Assembly: GCA_037962975.1 (NCBI GenBank)
Contig: CM075670.1
Coordinates: 150,540,501 to 150,604,500, forward strand
DNA: 64,000 nucleotides
Reading direction: 5' to 3'
Origin: Clitoria ternatea
Taxonomy: Eukaryota > Streptophyta > Magnoliopsida > Fabales > Fabaceae
Position 1 is the first letter of the stretch. Each line of letters begins with the position of its first letter. Under the pieces are notes generated by a model. That model did no database searches and was not told the DNA's origin. It saw only the letters and a list, made by a program, of their open reading frames with translations. The translations under genes and the position numbers were made by a program. Shown piece by piece: positions 55,648 to 64,000 of this stretch.

Positions 55648-56952
55648 ATGGCCAGAACCAAGCAAACTGCACCAAGTCCCCCTGCCACCACTTCCCCAAA
55701 AAGAAGTTCCCGAAAGAACAAGGGCAAAAGACCACGAACTGATCAACAAGATGATGCTCCAAGGTTCAGGAAGCAAGGCAACAGCAAGCGGTATGAAGAC
55801 ATCTCAAATTGGACATTCATACCAGAAAGGAAAGTAGACTTGGCCTTGGGAGAATGCGATGCCTTCCTGCAGATTATAAGAAGGAGAAATTGGCTAAAAG
55901 TATGTTACCCAAGGGAGAAATTTGACCCTGAAGTGGTAAGAGAATTCTATGCAAACGCATGGACAAGAGATGGAGGGGGGGAACGAAAAACATATGTGTG
56001 GGGTACATGGCTCTCATATGACAGAGACACCATCAATTTCTACTTGGGGAACATCATGACCTTAGGAGAAGGGGAAATCTGCGAATATGCTGCCATGGTT
56101 GCAAGGAACCAGTTCATTGCCACACATGACCTTGAAGCCGCTATCTGTGTTCCAGGACACCACTTCCAAATGGGGCAAGGAGAGACACCAATGAGAGTTT
56201 TAAGAAAGGACATGACTACTATTGCTCAAGTTTGGACTTCCTTCTTATTAGCTAACATAGCACCTAACGCTCATGTCTCTGATTTGATTTTTAGTAGGTG
56301 TTATCTCCTATACTGCATTATGAGAGAGGATATCTCTATTGATCTAGCCCAAGTACTATCGGATGAAATCCACAAGTTTGTGATTTCTGATCAGAAGTAC
56401 TCCCAGGCAGGTCAAAAGGTAAAAGGGAGTCTTGGTTTTCCTGCCTTTATCACTGATTTTTGTGCAGCTCATGGTGTTGAGGTACAAGACCTCAAACCAA
56501 TCAGGCCTTCAATAGACAAACGCTTCATTGAGCGTTACTGCAGCAATCCAGCACTCCCTGCAACTGATGCACCTCCTCTACATGCCCCACAAGCAGCACA
56601 GCAAACATTCAACACTGCACCTGCCCACCCCCCCCTCAGCACTGAAGCCAACCTGATTTTACAAGGCATTCACATCCTGAAAGTTCAAAACAGCCATCTC
56701 CTAGCCCAGCAGAATGCTCAGCATAGAGGTTTGTTACATGTTCACAATGGTCTTTATCATAGCATTCCTGCAGGTCAACACAATCCATGGATGCCACCTG
56801 CCCAGTTTGAGGCCCTGCTTGCTTGGCCTGGGGACAGGCCTCCGTTTATGGGAGGAGGTGAGGCTACACAGGAGGATAGGCCAGGAACTTCAACTCAGGG
56901 ACCTCCAGAAAGAGACTTGGGAACAGAGGAGGACTCATCCGAGGAAGAGTGA
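55519..56952 (+). CDS. E8 third ORF, post-pol protein of unknown function (477 or 434 aa)
   Basis: The likely start is ATG 55648 (MARTKQTAPSPP, 434 residues), because it directly follows a splice acceptor. The longer start at 55519 adds 43 residues including a hydrophobic stretch. The protein has a basic head with a nuclear-signal-like run (KRSSRKNKGKRPR), a central domain (KVDLALGECDAFLQIIRRRNW, REFYANAWTRD, YDRDTINFYLGNI) that matches the family annotated as putative plant transposon protein, a Pro/Ala/Gln-rich stretch (PLHAPQAAQQTFNTAPAHPP) and an acidic tail (EEDSSEEE). It sits where Athila/Calypso elements have their env-like ORF, but in the 434-residue form I see no signal peptide or transmembrane segment. 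It is open and undamaged. Confidence 0.8.
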   Translation: MCFTFIVMHVPFLVHILLMHAECSIKVLKGSILSAKWFLTFLQMARTKQTAPSPPATTSPKRSSRKNKGKRPRTDQQDDAPRFRKQGNSKRYEDISNWTFIPERKVDLALGECDAFLQIIRRRNWLKVCYPREKFDPEVVREFYANAWTRDGGGERKTYVWGTWLSYDRDTINFYLGNIMTLGEGEICEYAAMVARNQFIATHDLEAAICVPGHHFQMGQGETPMRVLRKDMTTIAQVWTSFLLANIAPNAHVSDLIFSRCYLLYCIMREDISIDLAQVLSDEIHKFVISDQKYSQAGQKVKGSLGFPAFITDFCAAHGVEVQDLKPIRPSIDKRFIERYCSNPALPATDAPPLHAPQAAQQTFNTAPAHPPLSTEANLILQGIHILKVQNSHLLAQQNAQHRGLLHVHNGLYHSIPAGQHNPWMPPAQFEALLAWPGDRPPFMGGGEATQEDRPGTSTQGPPERDLGTEEDSSEEE

Positions 56953-58242
56953 AACTTTTTAATGCTTTCAGTTTTTGACAATTAAAATTGCTACTTAGTT
57001 TGACAATTTATAGCTTTATTTTATCTTTAGTACAGCACACTTTAGAAATTGTTTGAGATTATATGCCTGTGATTATTCCTATCTGCTTGTGATTATTCTT
57101 GTTTGTTTGTGATTATTCCGGTTTTGATGATTAAAACTTTGAACATCTTTGAAAACCCCAACCAAAGATTTTTGCTTTTGAACAAAGAAAAGTTTCTAAG
57201 CAGCACAATATTTTTAGGCAACAACACTGATTTTTTTTTTTTTTTAGGCAAAATGACTTAATTAAGAACCAAGGAACTGGAATGCATGTATTGTTACTTG
57301 TTTATATGACTTGAACCCTTTTCTGTTAGAATAAGGAAGTAACCTTTATATCTTGATGAGAGGTGAGAAAAATCTAAACACTTGAGAGCCTCATTTGAAA
57401 TTGTTAAATTAGCATTGACTGATTTTCTAATTAAACCTTTTTCTTAAGAAACAAGCAAGGAAATGATAAGGCAATTTTGAAAAATAATTAGCCAAGAGCC
57501 AAAAAGCTACCCTGATAAAAATATCCCATTTTTTGGCAGCCCATCTTTGAGCCATAAAAGCATGAAAATTTTTCTCTGCCCTGAGCTAAGCATAAAAAGC
57601 AAAAATTCTACCTTACCTGCATGTTCATCTTGAAAAAGAGCATAAAATAATTTTCTCAAAAGAAGATGAAACAAATGGAGGCAGGAGAAGAAAAATGCAG
57701 AAAGAAGAAGTAAGCTCTCCAAAGAATGTATAAAAGAGCTGGAGGAAAACAAAAGAAAATTCTGAAGTTTCAATGCAAAGAAGGAGCCTTCTAATTTGTT
57801 AAACAAAAACACTTATGCTCTTCTTTAAAAACATGCGTTTTGAAACCCAGAAAAACCAAAGTTTCTTGTTAACCCAGCCTCATTACACACTTAAAAGACC
57901 TTCTGATCCTTGCTATTCATTTGAATTTTGGTTTTACTAGAAATGACGGGCAATGTTAAGAGAACATTTCTAATGATGGATGAGCGAAACAGACACAGGG
58001 TAAGAAATAATGAGAAATTCTATATTCTTACAGCAATGGGTTACATGCTTTATGAATAAGGTAATGGTGCATTACATTTTTAGGAATTGGTATTAAGAAA
58101 ATCATTTGTCTAGATATTAAGCCAGATTATTGCCTTTTAAACTTTTGTCTGCAACAGAAACTCAGATTTTTAAATGCTTGTTTTCCCTTTTCAAATCTTC
58201 TTTTTACTTGAGGACAAGCAAAAATCTAGGTTGGGGAGAGTT
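56953..58242 (+). other. E8 3' non-coding region
   Basis: No gene. AT-rich with a T-run near 57232-57245. The terminal stem-loop TTACTTG-AGGA-CAAGCAA (58204-58221, one mismatch) is followed by GGTTGGGGAGAG as polypurine tract just before the LTR. I see no second internal module here. Confidence 0.75.
58204..58242 (+). other. 3' stem-loop plus polypurine tract of E8
   Basis: CTTG-AGGA-CAAG core stem with flanking TT/AA pairs, then GGTTGGGGAGAG. The polypurine tract abuts the LTR start TGATAAG. Confidence 0.75.
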
Positions 58243-60030
58243 TGATAAGTACTTATTTTGTGATTAAATTCATGACTCAATTGGATCCATTTCCTGAAAT
58301 ACTTAACTAGATTGATAAAATTGAGCATGATTTTTATTATAAATAATAATGTGTTAAGTAAATAAGCTTGCTCTGAAAAATATTGAAGACAGGTTCCAAA
58401 AGCTTGAAAGAAGTTCAAGAGGATTCAGCATCATCAGAACCCCACGCTTAAGGATAACCTCGAGCACGCTTGAGCGCAACCTTGTTGAAGGACTAAAGAA
58501 AACAGAGAAGCTTCAGGACCCTCTCACGCTCAAGCGGAAGAACGCGTCGCTTGAGCGTGAGACCTAAAGCGCCCAAGCGAGAAGCAAGCGTGACCCTGAG
58601 CGTGGATTGAAGGACAACAAGTAGCATCAGACTTACCCACGCTTAAGCGTGAGAAGGGGACGCTCGAGCGTGAACACAAGAGCGCTTGAGCGCGGCTGAA
58701 AAGGATCAAGCGTGAGCGTGAGCGTGACTCTGCGCATGAGGCACGCTTGAGCGTGACTGAAGGAAGCTTGAGCGTGACTAGGCACATGAAGGGCGCTTGA
58801 GCGCAGGCTTTACACGCTTGAGCGTGAGGAATGGATATTAAGGCCTCGCCTGAGCGTAACTGAGTAAGGCTAAGCGAGGAGCAAGCGTAAGAAGACAAGG
58901 AAGCCACGCTTGAGCGTGAATTACTTCAGCTTGAGCGTGAGATCATCAAGAAGCATCAGAGCCCTTCACGCTTGAGCGTGACCATCAAGCTCAAGCGTGA
59001 CTCACACAGCATGGGTTTCTTCATTCTTTATTCACCAATAATGCGATGCCAACTCGCCCACTTTCTTCTGTTTCCACCAGTCTCTGAAAGATGCCGCATG
59101 GGTTCTACGTAAGTGGGGCAAGAGAAGCTGAGTCAAAACTCCTATAAATCAAGCTGCAAACAGAGCACAAATAATCAATCTCCTAACATCTGATACATCA
59201 GATCCATCCTCTGTATTTTTCATTTCACACTTTCCATTTTCTGTATTCATTTCTTTGATGGTGAAAATGCAAGGCATGAGTAACTAATCTCCCTTATGGG
59301 ATTGGCTGTAATCCATTCAACACTGAAGTAATGCTGTCGTAAGTTTTCATTGAGTAATGAGATTTGATAAAGTTTCTGTATTTCCTTCTGCGTTTAATGC
59401 CTGAAAGTACTTGATCACTATTTTCTTGTTCTAAGTTTTCTTGAGTATGCTGGGAAGTGACTTTTGAAAGCAGACCCTGAAAGAAATGCTTGTTGTGAGT
59501 AGGTAGCCAGGGATGGCATCTAACGCAACAAACGTCAAAACAATCGATCGATAATGCTGGAATGGTTTCCAAAGTGACTGAGGGATCAGCGGTTTGGAAA
59601 TCATTCTTATGAATTTTGTAGTCGAGGGATCGATGCAAATGACTTTGATTGTGACGTAGAACTTATCTTTTTGATTTACTTATATGAAAACTTATGCAGC
59701 TTACAGAGGTGAAGATGTGATGAAGCCAATCCCTGTTTTACAAAACTGATTTTCCCAACATCATTTACTGTCATCTTTTACACAATATTATTCTCTGTTA
59801 TTTTGTTACTTGCTGTTTTTCATTCAACAACATTCACAACAAACCCAAACAAAAACTTTCTGCCAAATCAATTCAAACTAAGATCTTCATTCTAGCACCT
59901 CCTCAGTGGAACGACAACTATACTATATTACAACTTCTGTGTTTAAACTTGGCACATCCATTTCATTGAGTTCATATTATACAAACTTGATTCTCTTTCA
60001 GCAAACTCAATATAAGCAAAACACCTATCA
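58243..60030 (+). repeat. E8 3' LTR (1788 bp)
   Basis: Same length as 47025-48812, one mismatch seen. Ends CACCTATCA and is followed by the TSD GATTC. TATAAA at 59143-59148. Confidence 0.96.
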
Positions 60031-60035
60031 GATTC

Positions 60036-62080
60036 CTGGCTAGTTCCATGAGGATTCGTGGTAGCCGATGGAGCTAGAGCTGGGTCTCGAGACGTCACGG
60101 GGTGACCGGTGCCACACGGAAAGGGCTAGTGGACGAGGGGCTGGGAAGGAATCTGCACTGAAATCACTGTTTAAGTTGGATTCGCATGCATGAGTGTGTG
60201 AGCATTATTATTGAGATTATTATGATTTTCATGGAGTGAATGATTTGAGTGAATTTCGACTAGATGATGTTGTGTGAGTGAATTTCGACTGAATGAATAT
60301 GCATGTATTGATGCTGTTACCAAATGCAATATGATGTTATGATTGAGGATGTATGTCATGGTGCAGTTTCCGATTGGGTGATGTTGTGTGACTCTATATT
60401 AATTGGCCGTGTATATATATATTATTGTGGATTGAGCCATATAAATTGTATAATTGAGGATTGAAGTATAATCCTGAGTCAATAGCTATCGTTTCATGTG
60501 TGAGAGCTCACCCCTACACTATTTTCCAGCATGTGCAGGTTGGACTCGGAAGTGATGATCGGGCCTCAAGTCCGAGTGAGGTGCACTCCGACTGTTGAGT
60601 GCTTATATTGTATTTATTATGTCTGGTCAGTGTAGCCTTGGCCGGCTCTCATGTAATAGGATAACTAACTTATTGTTTATGAGCAATACCTATTAGAATT
60701 GTAAACAAGTACACGTATATATATATATATATATATATTACATGGGTATGGTGTTACTTACATCAAATAACAAGTGTTGGTGAATGAATAATGCTGGGAT
60801 AATAAGTATCCGAGTGTATGTCTGTATATACATATGTGTGTGGTTATAGTGGTAATATACATTGTATTGGTTGTGAAATGAAGTTGAATAAATAATGTTA
60901 AGGTGATGAATTCTGAGTGGATTATTATTGTCTGGGCCGTTCCGAGCGAAGCTATAGTGTTGGCCCTCTTTTCTGAGTGGAGAAGACTTAAAAAGGATTC
61001 TGAGAAATCTCTTGGTGAACCTATTCTGTGTAGGATTAATGGGAGAATTTCCGAGTAATGCTAGGCTTGATTATTCTGAGTGAAAAATATGTGTAGATCC
61101 CGAGCAGGAAAGGGTTTTGATAATTCCGAGTGGAAACCCCGAGTGGGCCCTCTTCCGAAGGAAGAGTTGTTGTAATGGTTAGATTGGGAACGAATTCTAA
61201 GTGTACGATATACATAATCCGAGTGAATGAGGTTCTACATCCCGAGTGGTTAAGATTAGATTAAGTCCAAGAGGGGCTTGACTTAATGACTTTCCCCGAG
61301 CGAATAAGTTGTCATATGCCGAGTGGATCTAGCTGGAACGTTCTGAGTGAAGAATGAATATTGTGACCCTTTTCTGAGTGAAGGAAGAATTGTGTTCTCT
61401 GAGAGAGATGTGAAAATATACCGAGTGACGGGAGTATGGTACAGACCCGATTGTATTGAAGTTAAATACCCCGAGTGATGTTTGCTTAGAAAATATTCCG
61501 AGTGAGAAAGAGTTCTGGATTCCGAGTGGTAGAGTTGGGGGAGTCATTTCCCGAGTGGTTTATACTTGTGGCCTATATGAATGAAATGAGGAGCTGTGTA
61601 GATTCCCGAGTGAAGTATGAGCGTGATGATTTACCGGGTGAACCTATGTCCCAAATCCGAGCGAGAAATTACCTTGTACCTATGTTCGCCCCAGCGAACT
61701 AGACTTAGCTCCTGCGAGTGTGAGTGGATGGAAGGCCTTTGTGCTGGCTCCGCTTAAGCGAAGGGCTGTCTGCCCGAGCGAGTCGGTTGCCTCGCTCAAG
61801 CGTGTTGGAACCCGATTGAGCGAGTCTGCGTTGTTAAGGAATTCGCCCAGGCGCTGATGTGTTTCGCTGAACTGAATGGGTCGGTTCAAGCCTTGTCCCT
61901 TCCGCTGATTGCTATACGTGTGAATGTTCTTTTACCTTCCCTTGCCTTCCATTTCCCCTCCTTCTCCTTGTTGTGCCCGGTTTAATTAATTTGGGCAGAT
62001 TATGTATGTTTTGCTAACTCTAAGATTTGGAAAAATTTCCCTGTTTGGTTTCATTTATTTATTAAAATTAGGGTGTTACA
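60036..62080 (+). repeat. E7 solo LTR, second part
   Basis: Contains the second copy of the 148-bp duplication (to about 60150), an (AT)n run (60716-60738), a long field of CCGAGTG/TTCCGAGTG words (60540-61680) and, near the 3' end, CGCTTAAGCG-type words (61748-61850). No coding sequence. The open frames here are compositional. Confidence 0.85.
60716..60738. repeat. (AT)n microsatellite
   Basis: Eleven or so perfect AT units inside E7. Confidence 0.85.
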
Positions 62081-62085
62081 ATTCG

Positions 62086-62880
62086 CACTCGACAAATATA
62101 TCAACTCGCTTAGCAAATATATCAATTTCACTCAGCAAATATATCAACTCATACTCAACAAATATATCAATTTGCACTTGACAAATATATCAACTCACTT
62201 AGCAAATATATCAATTTCACTCGACAAACATATCAACTCATACTCAGCAAATATATCAATTTGCACTCGATAAATATATCAACTCACTCAGCAAATATAT
62301 CACTTTCACTCGGCAAACATATCAACTCATACTCAGCAAATATATCAATTTGCACTCGACAAATATATCAACTCACTCAGCAAATATATCAATTTCACTC
62401 GGCAAACATATCAACTCATACTCAACAAATATATCAATTTGCACTCGACAAATATATCAACTTACTTAGCAAATATATCACTTTCACTCGGCAAACATAT
62501 CAACTCATACTCAGCAAATATATCAATTTGCACTCGACAAATATATCAACTCACTCAGCAAATATATCAGTTTCACTCGGCAACCATATCAACTCATACT
62601 CAGCAAATATATCAATTTGCACTCGACAAATATATCAACTCACTCAGTAAATATATCAGTTTTCACTCGGCAACCATATCAACTCATACTCAGCAAATAT
62701 ATCAATTTGCACTCGACAAATATATCAACTCACTCAGCAAATATATCAGTTTTCACTCGGCAACCATATCAACTCATACTCAGCAAATATATCAATTTGT
62801 ACTCGACAAATATATCAACTCACTTAGCAAATATATCAGTTTTCCCTCGGCAAATATAACAATTTACACACGGTAAATTT
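62086..62880. repeat. 89-bp higher-order tandem array in E6
   Basis: About nine units of roughly 89 bp, each built of four 21-23-bp subunits of the form nnCACTCgGCAAATATATCAA (lower case varies). The left end of the same array is at 45480-46020. Thr/Ser/Ile-rich open frames are by-products of a period close to a multiple of three. Confidence 0.9.
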
Positions 62881-64000
62881 AACAAATTGCACCCGGCAAT
62901 ATAATCATTCATACTCGATAAATATAATAATTCTCATTTGGTAATTTTAGCAAATCACTCAGCGAATATAGCCATCACACTCGGTAATTATAACAGTTCA
63001 CACTAGGCAATTATAACAATTTACACTCGGCAATTTTACACATCACAACCAATAATTCATCAATTGTCACAACTGACTCTCACATAAAATTAACGCCTAG
63101 TATCCAGATACTAAAGGATCGGCCTTCAGCTGGGGGTCCTACTTGATACCCTGTGAACCTTGCTTGGTTCATCGAGTCCTGCTTGACTCTCCACCTTGAC
63201 CACTGGGTCCTACTTGACCACTGGGTAGCTCAACTGGGCACAAAAACCACGGGAGCCAGAAATGAGGGGCTATACATACCGTCGGCCGTCCCACACCACA
63301 TAATCACATATCATGTCTCAATCATTACATATCATCAATAAACAACAGATGCAACCACCAGAAACTGGCATGTGCTCACAATATAGGGCGACCGACTTGT
63401 CAAGCCCATCCATTACATAGTCAATCACATAACATAATCATACCATCCTTTTACTGGAAGCCTGTCAGGAGCCACTCCTTGCTCGTGCAACGCACCGGCG
63501 ACCACTCCCCACCCTCAACAGTATACAGAGTATCTCATGCACAATATATATATAACTCAATATAATTAAAACGTTATCAATCTCATGCACAAATGTTAGA
63601 ACTGACATATGATCACCAGTCGGGCGGCCTACTTGCCAACCCATCAACACAAGCCACTATATACTTCAATTTATCTCAACATGTATTTCAAACTCAATCA
63701 AGCCACACACGATCCTTAACCGATCGGTGTCCATACTCACATGCATACACATACACATACCATTTTCGTTCAGTAATATCTTCTTACCATATTTACAATC
63801 AATTTAATGACTCAGACTCATAGCATGTCCTATTCTAATTAATTATAACCCGAACACCCCCTTACCTCAGTTCCAAGCTTCGATAATCTGTTTCTGGTGC
63901 CGATTTCGTCCTCTAAGCACTAGGTTCATTGTTTCACTTCCAAATCCAGCACCAGCTCCGTCAATCAGCCTTTCGTTGTTCGATCTGCTGCCTACGGGGT
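62881..64000 (-). other. Remaining E6 LTR sequence
   Basis: No gene. Degenerate CACTCGG words to about 63030, then unique LTR sequence. 63455-63522 matches the E2 leader (10762-10832). The last 150 bases resemble the pyrimidine-rich leader zone of the E2 LTR near 5080-5200 in layout. Confidence 0.55.

Larger units (their letters stand above)
47025..60030 (+). mobile_element. E8: intact-looking, recent Athila/Calypso-like element
   Basis: 13,006 bp with TSD GATTC (47020-47024, 60031-60035). Two LTRs of 1788 bp differ at one base that I can find. PBS, polypurine tract, a complete Gag-Pol frame and a third ORF are all present. It is inserted in the E7 solo LTR. Nothing in the coding regions is broken apart from an in-frame TAG upstream of the Gag ATG. 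Confidence 0.96.
46026..62080 (+). mobile_element. E7: solo LTR of a Tekay-like element, split by E8
   Basis: Two parts, 46026-47024 and 60036-62080, together 3044 bp. It starts TGTAACATCCTGATTT and ends AAATTAGGGTGTTACA, nearly the same termini as the E2 LTR in element sense. The TSD ATTCG lies on both sides (46021-46025, 62081-62085), and there is no internal domain, so it is a solo LTR formed by LTR-LTR recombination before E8 inserted. Confidence 0.88.
44386..64000 (-). mobile_element. E6: LTR of a chromovirus-like element, runs off the window
   Basis: Begins TGTGATGACC right after TGCAT. No coding sequence is visible, only LTR-type sequence: 44386-46025 and, after E7, 62086-64000. A CGCTTAAGCG pair (44707-44750), CACTCGG repeat arrays, and the leader-like segment shared with E2 (63455-63522) suggest a minus-strand Tekay-related LTR, by analogy with E2. 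Orientation and family are inference. Confidence 0.6.

Noticed and set aside
62073..62876. Long Thr/Ser/Ile/Asn-rich open frames that look like a repeat protein
   Set aside because: They follow the 89-bp tandem array, are open in more than one frame and have no unique sequence.
62086..62880. CRISPR-like array
   Set aside because: The regular repeats have no unique spacers, all subunits are variants of one sequence, and the context is a plant LTR.

Overview
This window is plant nuclear DNA made, as far as I can see, entirely of nested LTR retrotransposons. I found no host gene, tRNA gene, functional rRNA gene or CRISPR array. The host is a flowering plant. The element types (Athila/Calypso-like Ty3-gypsy with a third ORF, Tekay-like chromovirus, a Cassandra-like 5S fragment) and the general sequence style suggest a dicot, perhaps a phaseoloid legume, but that last step is weak.

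Eight elements can be separated by LTR ends (TG...CA), primer-binding sites, polypurine tracts and 5-bp target-site duplications (TSDs). E5 (37368-44385, Athila-like, internally deleted) is the oldest visible host. Its 5' LTR was hit by E3 (16622-37367, same family). E3 was then hit twice: in its reverse transcriptase by E1 (1-16621, Athila-like, left end outside the window) and in its 3' LTR by E4 (23669-36268, TSD TGCAC). E1 was hit in its third ORF by E2 (3002-12555, minus strand, Tekay-like chromovirus, TSD GAACT). On the right, the 3' LTR of E5 was hit by E6 (from 44386, an LTR running off the window, probably minus strand). E6 was hit by E7 (46026-62080, plus strand, a solo LTR of about 3.0 kb, TSD ATTCG), and E7 by E8 (47025-60030, Athila-like, TSD GATTC). 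Both branches are four levels deep.

E8 is the youngest and the only element with open coding regions: a 1731-residue Gag-Pro-RT-RNaseH-Integrase polyprotein and a third ORF of 434-477 residues, between two 1788-bp LTRs that differ at one base by eye. E1-E5 are broken by stops, frameshifts, deletions or insertions. E2 keeps one reading frame of about 1496 codons with six nonsense codons, all of C-to-T or G-to-A type.

The most interesting material is non-coding. (1) Just after the pol stop of all five Athila-like elements lies a small hairpin whose stem covaries around a constant AGG(C/T)AA loop. (2) A second stem-loop module, TTG-AGGA-CAA followed by a GTTTGGGG tract, lies next to the 3' LTR and is often duplicated inside the element, again with compensating stem changes. 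(3) Short near-palindromic words (CGCTTGAGCG/CGCTTAAGCG in E1 and E8; AACCACTGGCCGTGGTT in E3 and E5) cluster in the same two places of each element, the pol-ORF3 spacer and the LTR. Related words also occur in the unrelated chromovirus LTRs. (4) The third ORFs are preceded by an intron-like leader, and the E1 and E8 proteins have a basic head and acidic tail rather than envelope features. (5) The E2 leader is a patchwork containing a Cassandra-like 5S domain and a second initiator-Met primer-binding site.
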